A DNA stretch of 40,949 nucleotides from CAZVIJ01 sp964626735 (GTDB lineage: Bacteria; Patescibacteriota; Dojkabacteria; JAOAGR01), in assembly GCA_964626735.1 (NCBI GenBank), contig CAZVIJ010000010.1:1-40949 (forward strand). The letters run 5' to 3'. The translations under genes and the position numbers were made by a program. Of this stretch, positions 32,047 through 39,882 are shown piece by piece (the first letter of the stretch is position 1; each line of letters starts with the position of its first letter). A model generated the notes under the pieces. It did no database searches, had not been told where the DNA came from, and saw only the letters and a program-made list of their open reading frames with translations.

Positions 32047-33301
32047 ATTTGTTTTCTATATAGTCACATATGTTAACAGCAGCGTCACCTATCTTTTCTA
32101 TTGATTCCGATATTCGATTTGATTGTGCACTGAATTTAGGATCACTTAGAACTTTATTTAGGGCGTTCCCAAGTTTTCTTCCTATATCTCTATTTAATTT
32201 ATAATAACTTTCCCGTTTTGCAAATTTTAGTAGGTTTGTTTTGTTAATATTTAAACCTATACCGAGCTCCTCGACACGATACGCAAAATATGATTGGTCA
32301 ATATTGCATGGTATGCATATAATTGGTTTACCAGCTGTTAGAGATTGCATAACAGTGCCATGTGAACCAGTATTGACTATCACATCAGCTAATCTACACA
32401 TTCTTAGACCTGGAACAAAATTGTATAAAACGGTATTTTCTGAGTTGCAAGTTAAATTCTCCAGGTCAATATTTGGGCCTGTACTCACGACAAAAAAGTA
32501 GTCTAACTTACCGATGACATCAAGTATTTTACGGTAGAATTCTATATTAAAAATACTTCCTCCGAAACTTAAGTAGACGATTTTTCGATTTTTTGCTTTT
32601 TTTGCAATTTCTTTTTCATCTAAATCAAACTTCTCTTCGAATCCTTTCCAAAATAATGGACCTGAATAAATATATTTCTCTCTTGGATGAATAGGTTCTA
32701 ATTCATAAATACTTGGGATAATAATATCCATATTTTTATATAGATCAGTTCTTGAGTTTCCAAAAAACTCGATTTCAAGTTCTTTATATATATTTATAAT
32801 TTCAGTTAAATATACTTGAGTAAACTTACGTTCAAATGATGGTTTTAATATCCGCAATAATAAGCGATGAGAAAGTTTATTTTTACTAAGGGAAAGACCT
32901 AATATTCCGGTTGATTCAGCGAGATAAGGAGCGTTTAATATTGCAATTGTTGGAATTCCTGTCTTATTTGTTACGTGCGGTCCTAAAAATCCTGGTGATG
33001 TGATGACTATATCTGGTTTAAAATCATTGCTCGCCTGAATTTCTGTGTCAAACCAATCAACAAAATGAGTTCTATTCTCTCTAATATAATTAATAGATTG
33101 ATCCTTATCGTCATTAAAATTGATAGGATGGTAAGTCCTTTCATATACATCATATCCATGATTTTCTATAAATTCTTTTCTATTACTTGATGATGTAAAT
33201 AGTATGTCATGCCCCCTATTTCTCATTTCATCCGCTATAACAAATAACCTAGTCATGTGTGCCAACGAACTTGCTGCCATTGGGCTAAATAGAATTTTCA
33301 T
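32036..33301 (-). CDS. Glycosyltransferase, GT1 family (UGT/MGT-like)
   Basis: GT-B enzyme that moves a sugar from a nucleotide sugar to a small acceptor such as a lipid. The N-terminus (ILFSPMAASSLAHMTRLFVIADEM) is the acceptor-side Rossmann start. The donor-site motif is NTGSHGTVMQSLTAGKP followed by IPCNIDQSYFAYRVEELG, with the His-Gly and the Asp-Gln expected in GT1. KIVYLSFGGS marks the domain junction. Length 421 is usual. It lies between the patatin gene (4-base ATGA overlap) and the kinase gene (11-base overlap). A glycolipid product is plausible given the lipase neighbour but is not shown. Codon use is strongly AT-biased, unlike the rest of the window. Confidence 0.88.
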   Translation of the reverse strand: MKILFSPMAASSLAHMTRLFVIADEMRNRGHDILFTSSSNRKEFIENHGYDVYERTYHPINFNDDKDQSINYIRENRTHFVDWFDTEIQASNDFKPDIVITSPGFLGPHVTNKTGIPTIAILNAPYLAESTGILGLSLSKNKLSHRLLLRILKPSFERKFTQVYLTEIINIYKELEIEFFGNSRTDLYKNMDIIIPSIYELEPIHPREKYIYSGPLFWKGFEEKFDLDEKEIAKKAKNRKIVYLSFGGSIFNIEFYRKILDVIGKLDYFFVVSTGPNIDLENLTCNSENTVLYNFVPGLRMCRLADVIVNTGSHGTVMQSLTAGKPIICIPCNIDQSYFAYRVEELGIGLNINKTNLLKFAKRESYYKLNRDIGRKLGNALNKVLSDPKFSAQSNRISESIEKIGDAAVNICDYIENKYES

Positions 33302-34104
33302 GATAATTTTTCTATGATTTTATTTTTTCTGTTTATGACGCTTTTATATCCTATTTCTATTAACTCATCGTATTTCTCAAATCCAAGATTCGAATATAAA
33401 TCAAGTTTTTTAGATAAATCTAAGATGTAACCAGATGAACTTAGTCTTTTTATTTTTTCTTTCTCATACAACTTATGTAGGTGTCTGTTCGAATGTAACA
33501 AGAAGTAGATGTCTTGAACCTTAAATAGCTTCGCCATTAATCCATCATTGTCAGCCTGTGGGGTAAACTTATTTGAACCAGAATTAACACCAAAAAGTAC
33601 TCCATCTTTCTTACGATAAAATTCGATTGGAAAATTGCTAACTAATCCAGGGTCATAAAAATTGCCTAACCTTTTTTTCACGGGATTATTGACGAAAGGC
33701 ATACTTATCGAAGCCATGACGTTTTCTAGTATCAGATCATCATCAAGGATAATGGGAGTACCATCAATGGAACTCGAAGCAATAATCTCCAACGGAATAA
33801 CACATTCTGATTGTAAAAAATCACCGTAGACTTTATGAAAGAATCTTTTTAACTTTTTCTTCCGAATGCTTATTCCTTTGGACTTCCTTATGTATTCATT
33901 AATATTCTGAGAAAAGTCTTCAATAAAATTGTAAATTCCATCAATCGAACCTTGCTGTGCATATTTTGCACCGATAACAGCCCCCATTGAAGAACAAATA
34001 ACTTTACCAACTGGAACTTTTAGTTCTGTTAAAGCTGTTAAGACTCCTAGATGCGTGAATCCCCTTGCACCTCCCCCACTCAAGACCAGGCAGATTTTCT
34101 TCAT
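33298..34104 (-). CDS. Patatin-like phospholipase
   Basis: Lipid acyl hydrolase of the patatin fold. The oxyanion loop GGGARG (10-15) and the catalytic pair Ser39 and Asp151 are present. The nucleophile elbow reads C-S-S-M-G, so the first Gly of GxSxG is replaced by Cys. The Asp motif is DPG rather than DGG/DGA. With the dyad intact, activity is likely. There is no signal peptide, so it acts at the inner face of the membrane. CPR bacteria usually lack full lipid synthesis and remodel host-derived lipids, which could explain this gene, but that is inference. It is AT-rich and in an operon with the glycosyltransferase. Confidence 0.9.
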   Translation of the reverse strand: MKKICLVLSGGGARGFTHLGVLTALTELKVPVGKVICSSMGAVIGAKYAQQGSIDGIYNFIEDFSQNINEYIRKSKGISIRKKKLKRFFHKVYGDFLQSECVIPLEIIASSSIDGTPIILDDDLILENVMASISMPFVNNPVKKRLGNFYDPGLVSNFPIEFYRKKDGVLFGVNSGSNKFTPQADNDGLMAKLFKVQDIYFLLHSNRHLHKLYEKEKIKRLSSSGYILDLSKKLDLYSNLGFEKYDELIEIGYKSVINRKNKIIEKLS

Positions 34105-34167
34105 ATTATGTAGCGCAAGTTTATAACCCTATAGGTCTTCTCGTATATATATACCGTATCTATAAAG

Positions 34168-34971
34168 TTAAGTATTAACCATTTCATCTGATTTTTCCTT
34201 AGATAATGTATTAATCAGTTTAGCCCCTTCCCATGCCAAGTCAAACCAAGTTTTCATGGTATTTGCGATTAGGGGATGAGTTATTTGTATAGCAATTAAT
34301 GTGTTTATTGAGGAATAATTAACAAAAACGACCTTATCATCATATATACCTATAGAGTGTTCATGGAATTTTTGACTTCGTGGTAGCAGCATTATTTCAT
34401 TTAATGGGTCTATTACTCTTCTAGCATATTTATAGACCCAATCTGCTTCCATTATTAATGTCCAGGATTTGATCTGTTTTTTAGTCCAATTTTTATCAAA
34501 AAAATTTCTCAGCCAAGATAATACAATAGGGTCAACCTTGTCTGTAGATATACTTGTTCTAAAAGGTTTTGATGTATTCAACACATCCATATAAACCTCC
34601 TTCAAACCTTCCAATCCAGAAAAGACTTTAATTTCGGGTTTCTCAAGGGCGAAGATGTGGTCTCGGGATATTTCGGGGAGGATTTTCTTGAGGTTCTCGA
34701 GGGCTTCTTTTTCTTTGTTTACTTTATCTTCCAGGCGGTCTAGTAGTTTATCGGGGGGTTCGGGTGCGAATGATATTTTGTTGTTGATGCGATGTTGGGA
34801 TACTAGTCCTTTTTCTTCCAAGTTGTAGAGGCATTTATAGACGGTCGCTCTTTTTAGCTTCAAATGCTTTACGATTACTCCCGGGAGCATTTCTCCATTT
34901 TTCAAGAGGAGTTCATAGATATCGATTTCTTTTTTTGATAGGCCTAAGCCTTCTAGTACTTTGAGTGACAT
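34168..34971 (-). CDS. TrmB-family transcriptional regulator
   Basis: The N-terminal winged helix (about 1-75, GLSKKEIDIYELLLKNG, LKRATVYKCLYNLEEKGLV) is typical of TrmB/PadR-like regulators. A coiled coil (about 76-100) and a C-terminal effector domain (about 110-267, IKVFSGLEGLKEVYMD) follow; in TrmB relatives this part resembles a phospholipase-D-like sugar or metabolite sensor. It starts the operon with patatin, glycosyltransferase and kinase, so it probably governs them. An inverted repeat, GTCACC-TTGT-GGTGAC, lies between its promoter and its start and is a likely autoregulatory site. Composition shifts within the gene near 34620, with the DNA-binding half host-like and the effector half AT-rich. 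Confidence 0.88.
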   Translation of the reverse strand: MSLKVLEGLGLSKKEIDIYELLLKNGEMLPGVIVKHLKLKRATVYKCLYNLEEKGLVSQHRINNKISFAPEPPDKLLDRLEDKVNKEKEALENLKKILPEISRDHIFALEKPEIKVFSGLEGLKEVYMDVLNTSKPFRTSISTDKVDPIVLSWLRNFFDKNWTKKQIKSWTLIMEADWVYKYARRVIDPLNEIMLLPRSQKFHEHSIGIYDDKVVFVNYSSINTLIAIQITHPLIANTMKTWFDLAWEGAKLINTLSKEKSDEMVNT

Positions 34972-34982
34972 AGGGTCTTTTT

Positions 34983-34998
34983 GTCACCTTGTGGTGAC
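34983..34998. promoter_or_regulatory. Inverted-repeat operator candidate for the TrmB-like regulator
   Basis: GTCACC and GGTGAC are separated by TTGT, giving a perfect 6-bp dyad, in the leader of the regulator gene. More GTCACT half-sites occur at 35073-35078 and 35091-35096, just before the divergent promoter. Confidence 0.5.
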
Positions 34999-35009
34999 GT
35001 ATGGTAAGT

Positions 35010-35018
35010 ATTATACCA
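35010..35018 (-). promoter_or_regulatory. Extended -10 of the TrmB operon
   Basis: TGG plus TATAAT reads on the minus strand at 35018-35010, 38 bases before the ATG. No good -35 is seen. Confidence 0.55.
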
Positions 35019-35101
35019 CCCGTTATATTGTTTTGGGCCATAAGATAGGTATTATTGTCGATTTTCAGATATGTCACTTGGCTGTAGTCTGTCACTACCG
35101 T

Positions 35102-35131
35102 TTGACAGGTACAAATCTCACCCCATAGAAT
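35102..35131 (+). promoter_or_regulatory. Promoter of the ribbon-helix-helix gene
   Basis: TTGACA (35102-35107) and TAGAAT (35126-35131), 18-base spacer. The start is predicted near 35138, about 27 bases before the ATG. Confidence 0.6.
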
Positions 35132-35164
35132 CATATACATTCATAGCCGATTCGTAGAAAAGTA

Positions 35165-35719
35165 ATGAAGATTTTATTTATCAAAACTCAAGAGTCTGAA
35201 GAGACAAATGCCAAGTACTGCAGCGCAATCGTGGAATTCTTTCACAAGCGCTCGGTGATGCTCCAGCAGTCAACGGTCGATAAATCGATGAAGTTGGGTG
35301 ATATCGAGAAGCAAGTTTTCAAGGTCGATGCCGTAGTCATAGAGTCTTCTTTCGAGAAGATCGAACTAGGACAGGTTGCTGTGCTTGCGTTGATGCACAA
35401 CAAGTTAGCGTTGTTGGTGTCGAAAAGCAGCCAATATGGCTCCAAGATTGAAGATAATCGCTTGATAACCAAGCATTACCGGGACTCGAAAGATCTGGAG
35501 TTTATTCTCAATAATTTTATGGAAACGGTCGAAGCGCTTCGATTCACGAAGTTCAATTTCATCATTTCTTCGGAGCTGAACGATTATCTCGAATGGAATA
35601 CGTTGCGGAAGAAGAAATCTAAGTCCGAGATTGCGCGCGAGGCTATACAGAGGTCTATGTTATCCGATAAAGAATACCTTTCGTATTTGCAAAAGGTTGG
35701 TGGCGCATCAATGGGCTAA
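35165..35719 (+). CDS. Rossmann-like N-terminal domain fused to ribbon-helix-helix DNA-binding domain
   Basis: A 184-residue protein. The first part (about 1-120, MKILFIKTQ, VDAVVIESSFEKIELGQVAVLALMHNKLALLVS) looks like a small alpha/beta domain similar to nucleoside deoxyribosyltransferase-like or TIR-like folds. The C-terminal part (about 130-175, FNFIISSELNDYLEWNTLRKK then KSEIAREAIQRSM) fits a CopG/Arc-type ribbon-helix-helix. This suggests a regulator that senses a nucleotide or sugar ligand, which is inference. It is divergent from the TrmB operon and precedes dnaE by 143 bases. Composition is host-like, so it lies outside the AT-rich island. Confidence 0.65.
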   Translation: MKILFIKTQESEETNAKYCSAIVEFFHKRSVMLQQSTVDKSMKLGDIEKQVFKVDAVVIESSFEKIELGQVAVLALMHNKLALLVSKSSQYGSKIEDNRLITKHYRDSKDLEFILNNFMETVEALRFTKFNFIISSELNDYLEWNTLRKKKSKSEIAREAIQRSMLSDKEYLSYLQKVGGASMG

Positions 35720-35828
35720 TTTCATACCACGGCTTATAACTCTCGGCTACCAGAAGTATTTTTTTTGTGAACATTCCTCTCGGCGGTGGGGATTCGCATC
35801 GATTCTCAGCAACTGCCCCCTACTACAA

Positions 35829-35857
35829 TTGCAACTATATTTAGTTCCATTTAACAT
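35829..35857 (+). promoter_or_regulatory. Promoter-like elements next to the dnaE start
   Basis: TTGCAA (35829-35834) and TAACAT (35852-35857), 17-base spacer, five bases before the ATG. The same -10 and distance occur before the 20843 gene. Confidence 0.35.
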
Positions 35858-35862
35858 GCAAC

Positions 35863-38800
35863 ATGTTCGTACATCTTCACGTCCACTCCGATAATTCAAT
35901 CCTCAACGGAGTGATCAAGGTTGAGAAGATAGTGAAAACCGCACACGAATATGAAATGCCCGCCGTTGCGCTAACCGATAACGGCACCATGTATCCGACG
36001 TTCAGCTTTTTCTCCAAATGCAAGGGTGAAGGAGTCAAGCCGATTTTCGGCTGCCAGGTGAACGTAGCTCCCCGTACCCGTTTTGACAAGGAGGCGAAGA
36101 AGGACGAGAAAACGACCGAGCTGGTGGTTCTCGCCAAGCATCGCGAAGGGTACATTAATTTAATCCGGCTCGTCTCCAAAGGCCATCTTGAGGGGTTCTA
36201 CTACAAGCCGAGGGTCGATAAGGATTTAATCAAGGAGCTGCACGATGGGCTTATCGTTTTATCCGGCGGTGAGAACAGCGAAATTTTCCGGCACTTCCTT
36301 TTGGGAAACAACGAGCAGGCAAAAGAAGTTGCTCAGTGGTACAAGGATATTTTTGGAGAGGACTTCTATATCGAAATCCAACGGACAGGCATTCATGCTC
36401 AAGAGATCGTCAATCCTAAGCTTATCGACCTTGCCCGCGAGCTCGATATCCCGATTGTCGCGACGAACAACGTCTACTACGCGAAACAGGAGGACGCCGA
36501 GGCGCGCGAAGTGTTGTGGTGTATCGACGGCGGCCGCTTGATGAGCGACCCGGCAAGACGCAGGCCCGAGACAGATCAGGAATATTTCCGTACCCCCGCC
36601 GAAATGGAAGAGCTTTTTAAGGATCTTCCCGAGGCAATCGAGAATACGATGAAGATTGCCGATAAGGTTGAGGCTTTCGATATCGGGTTCGGTAAAGTAC
36701 AGCCGGTGTATCCGAACATTCCCGAAGGCATGACGGAAGAGCAATTCCTTAGGAAGCTCGTCTACGATAATGGTCCGGCACGTTTCGGCTATTGGACACC
36801 CGAGCTTATCGAGCGTTTGGAATATGAATTGAAGGTCGTTCACGATAAAGGTTACGATGGGTACTTCCTCGTGATGTGGTCGATCGTCAATTGGGCTCGA
36901 TCGCAAGGAATCATGGTGTCGACCAGAGGTTCGGCCGCTGGCGCTGCCATGTCATTCGCAATCGGCATCACCACGCTTGATCCGGTCAAATGGAAGTTGT
37001 TCTTCGAGCGGTTCCTTAATCCTGAGCGTAAATCGCTTCCCGATATCGACCTCGACATTTCCGACAACCGTCGGGAAGATATTATCCAATGGTGCAAAGA
37101 GACCTACGGGTACGATAATTTCTCCAACGTCGGCGCATTGGGTAAGCTAACGACAAAAGCGGCAATCCGCGATGTCGGGCGCGTGCTGGGTATCGACCTT
37201 TCGATTATCGATAAATTGTCGAAATTGATTCCGGTCAAATTCGGCCGCGTTACTTCCATAGGAGCCTGCCTTTCCGATGACCTCGCGACGAAGGAGCTCA
37301 AGGTTATCGAGGAGAATCGCGAGGCAGTCACCGAGTTCAGGCGCCTGCTGCGTACCGATGACGGCGTAAACGATAGCCCCGAGTTGGTAGATATCAAGAT
37401 GTGCACGCAATGCTTTTCGGTTTACTACGACGGCGACAAGACCGAGTGCAAGAAATGCCATATCGAGCTCAAGACGATCGCGACGACGTCGAAGAAATTC
37501 GCGAAACTTATCAAGCTCGTGCAAAAGATCGACGGATGCATTCGGCAGGTTTCTACCCATGCCTGCGGACACCTTATTACTCCGGGACCGATTATCAACT
37601 ACTGCCCGGTTCAAATAGAAACCGGGTCGGGCAAGCGTATCATCACGCAGATGGAAGGCAAGTACCTTGAAGAGATCGGCCTCATGAAATTCGACTTCCT
37701 CGGCCTTGCTAACCTCTCCATCATCGACAACGCGGTAAAGTTCATCAAGGAGTTCAAGGGGCTGGATATCGATATTTTCAATATTCCGCAGGATGACAAG
37801 AAGACGTTCGAGCTTCTTCAGCGGGCTGACACGACGGCCGTATTCCAGCTCGAGTCTCCCGGTATGCGCAAGTATTTGAAGGAACTTCATCCCGAAACGA
37901 TTGAGGAGATTTCTGCGATGTGCGCGCTGTACCGTCCTGGCCCGATCCAGTTCATCCCCGCCTTCATCGACCGAAAATTCGGGCGCGAGCAGGTAAAGTA
38001 CCTCATTCCAGAAATCGAGGACATCATGAATATCTCCTACGGTCTTCCGGTTTACCAGGAACAGATCCTCCAGATCGCAAACCGTGTCGCAGGCTATTCG
38101 CTTGGAGAAGCGGACAACCTCCGTCGAGCCATCGGAAAGAAGCTGCCGGAAGTGATGGCTGCCGAAGAAAAGAAGTTCAAGGAAGGCGTCGTCAAGAATA
38201 CGAAATACGACGAGAAGATCGCCGACGAACTTTGGAAGTACGCACAGCCTTTCGCAGACTACGGGTTCAACAAGGCGCATTCCGCAGCCTATGCGTTTGT
38301 GGCGTACCAGACCGCATGGTTGAAAGCGAATTACCCGACAGAGTTTGCTGCGGCCTTGATGCTTTCGGATATCGATACGCTCGACAAGTTGGTGCGGGAT
38401 ATTTTGGATGCGCAGGAACGGGGCATCAAAATCTTGCAGCCTGATGTCAATAACTCCGATGCATATTTCAAAATCGAAGAGGAAGGCGTTATTCGATTCG
38501 GTATCGGCGGATTGAAAGGCGTGGGGCTGAAGGCGATCCAAAGCCTCGTCGAAGAGCGTAAAGCCAACGGCCCGTTCAAATCGCTTGATGATATCTGCGA
38601 GCGAATCAACCATAAGGAAGTTTCGAAAGGCGCAATCGAGGCGCTCATCAAGATAGGCGCGATGTCGGAATTCGGCACCCGCGCAGGTTTGCTGCAGATT
38701 TTCGAAGATGTCTATACGCGGTGCCAGAAGCTCAAAGCAACCTCCAGCGCCGGCGCATTCGACATGTTCGGCGGCGATGACGGCGGCACTGCGCATAATC

Positions 38801-39789
38801 TCACTAAGGTACCCGAAGTTCCCGAAGTGGATGATCCGACCAAGATCGAATGGGAAAAGGAAATACTCGGTATTCCTCTTACCCCGAGTCTTCTCATGAA
38901 GATCGTGCCGTTCATCAAGTCTAAGAAGTTCATGCTCCTCAACGAAGTTCCCGACGCGAAAGAGGAATCGATGGTCCGCGTCTTCGGGCAAGTGAAAGCG
39001 AAGAAGGTTATCACGACGAAGAAGGGCGATGAGATGTGCTTTATCGATTTGATCGACGCGACCGGCAAGGTTTCCGTTACCGTTTTCCCTAAACTTCACG
39101 CGAAAGTTTGCAGCACATTCGAAGCCGGCGACTACATCAATGTAAAAGGCAAGACACAAAAGCGCAACGACGAAATGCAGATTCTCGCCTCCTCTATTGC
39201 CGCCATGAAAGAAACCGAGATTCGCGAAAAGTGGATGAAGTGGCAGAAGAACCATAAGGACGAGATAGTCGAGGAAAGCGACGATGGGTCTATTGCCACG
39301 ACGTTCAAGAAGAAAGAATCCTCGCCTAAGCCGGAGCAAGCGGAAGCTGCTAAGCCCGAATCAGCAACGGCTCCGGAGGAGAAATCGGCATCACGTGCCG
39401 AGCCCGTAAAGCAGGTTGATGAAGTAAAAGTACAGAACGAGAAAACCAATCACGCCCCTACCGCCACGATTACCGCCCAGGTACTCGAACCTGCATCCAA
39501 TCCGGTACAAGAGCCAGCTGCCCAACAAGATACGATAGAACCAAAGAAAGAAACACCAATGAACAAAGTTATAGAAATTTACGTGAAGAAAGACGCATAC
39601 ACCGATGACCTGAAACAGCTCTCAGAGATGCTTAAGCAAAACGTAGCCGAAGCGGGCTGCGAAGTGTACGTCCATATCCCGAACCACGAATCGGTTCGCA
39701 AGATTAAGCTTGAGGGCAAATACAACGAAACGGTCGAGAAACTCGAAAGCATGGTCATCGAGGATATCAAGTGCATTACGATCGAGTAA
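35863..39789 (+). CDS. dnaE: DNA polymerase III alpha subunit
   Basis: Replicative DNA polymerase, 1308 residues. Order: PHP domain (1-270), palm with PDIDLD (393-398) and KFDFLGLANL, fingers and thumb (CALYRPGPIQFIPAFIDRK, YQEQILQIANRVAGY), a helix-hairpin-helix region, an OB fold (about 1040-1120, VRVFGQVKAKKV), then a Glu/Lys/Pro/Ala-rich linker and a small alpha/beta tail typical of DnaE C-termini. Most PHP metal ligands are changed, so proofreading there is unlikely. A CxxC-x11-CxxC insert (Cys514, 517, 529, 532) looks like a zinc ribbon. There is no Shine-Dalgarno sequence; a promoter-like pair lies right before the ATG. Confidence 0.96.
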   Translation: MFVHLHVHSDNSILNGVIKVEKIVKTAHEYEMPAVALTDNGTMYPTFSFFSKCKGEGVKPIFGCQVNVAPRTRFDKEAKKDEKTTELVVLAKHREGYINLIRLVSKGHLEGFYYKPRVDKDLIKELHDGLIVLSGGENSEIFRHFLLGNNEQAKEVAQWYKDIFGEDFYIEIQRTGIHAQEIVNPKLIDLARELDIPIVATNNVYYAKQEDAEAREVLWCIDGGRLMSDPARRRPETDQEYFRTPAEMEELFKDLPEAIENTMKIADKVEAFDIGFGKVQPVYPNIPEGMTEEQFLRKLVYDNGPARFGYWTPELIERLEYELKVVHDKGYDGYFLVMWSIVNWARSQGIMVSTRGSAAGAAMSFAIGITTLDPVKWKLFFERFLNPERKSLPDIDLDISDNRREDIIQWCKETYGYDNFSNVGALGKLTTKAAIRDVGRVLGIDLSIIDKLSKLIPVKFGRVTSIGACLSDDLATKELKVIEENREAVTEFRRLLRTDDGVNDSPELVDIKMCTQCFSVYYDGDKTECKKCHIELKTIATTSKKFAKLIKLVQKIDGCIRQVSTHACGHLITPGPIINYCPVQIETGSGKRIITQMEGKYLEEIGLMKFDFLGLANLSIIDNAVKFIKEFKGLDIDIFNIPQDDKKTFELLQRADTTAVFQLESPGMRKYLKELHPETIEEISAMCALYRPGPIQFIPAFIDRKFGREQVKYLIPEIEDIMNISYGLPVYQEQILQIANRVAGYSLGEADNLRRAIGKKLPEVMAAEEKKFKEGVVKNTKYDEKIADELWKYAQPFADYGFNKAHSAAYAFVAYQTAWLKANYPTEFAAALMLSDIDTLDKLVRDILDAQERGIKILQPDVNNSDAYFKIEEEGVIRFGIGGLKGVGLKAIQSLVEERKANGPFKSLDDICERINHKEVSKGAIEALIKIGAMSEFGTRAGLLQIFEDVYTRCQKLKATSSAGAFDMFGGDDGGTAHNLTKVPEVPEVDDPTKIEWEKEILGIPLTPSLLMKIVPFIKSKKFMLLNEVPDAKEESMVRVFGQVKAKKVITTKKGDEMCFIDLIDATGKVSVTVFPKLHAKVCSTFEAGDYINVKGKTQKRNDEMQILASSIAAMKETEIREKWMKWQKNHKDEIVEESDDGSIATTFKKKESSPKPEQAEAAKPESATAPEEKSASRAEPVKQVDEVKVQNEKTNHAPTATITAQVLEPASNPVQEPAAQQDTIEPKKETPMNKVIEIYVKKDAYTDDLKQLSEMLKQNVAEAGCEVYVHIPNHESVRKIKLEGKYNETVEKLESMVIEDIKCITIE

Positions 39790-39847
39790 CCTGAATGTAC
39801 AGCGCGAAGCTTACGGTTTCTGTCAAAAAGGCAATCGAAAGAACCGA

Positions 39848-39875
39848 TTGAGGAACCGATGGCTCGTGTTATACT
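39848..39875 (+). promoter_or_regulatory. Promoter next to the 39883 start
   Basis: TTGAGG (39848-39853) and TATACT (39870-39875), 16-base spacer, with TGT forming an extended -10. Seven bases separate it from the ATG at 39883. Confidence 0.5.
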
Positions 39876-39882
39876 GGTTCAA

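Larger units (their letters stand above)
30600..34620. other. AT-rich island with both edges inside genes
   Basis: By hand count of single 60-base lines, GC is about 52% at 30181, 48% at 30541, 32% at 30601, 28% at 30721, 20% at 32761, 35% at 34561 and 47% at 34621. The island covers the sensor half of the kinase, all of the glycosyltransferase and patatin genes, and the effector half of the TrmB-like regulator. No transposase, integrase or repeat borders it. Confidence 0.8.

Noticed and set aside
30600..34620. AT-rich island as a transposon or prophage
   Set aside because: No transposase, integrase, terminal repeat or target duplication is visible; the gradual gene-internal edges fit homologous exchange better.
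37147..39339. 730-codon open frame antisense to dnaE
   Set aside because: It lies wholly inside dnaE, shows no family motif and reflects the rarity of TTA, CTA and TCA codons in dnaE, which leaves the opposite strand free of stops.
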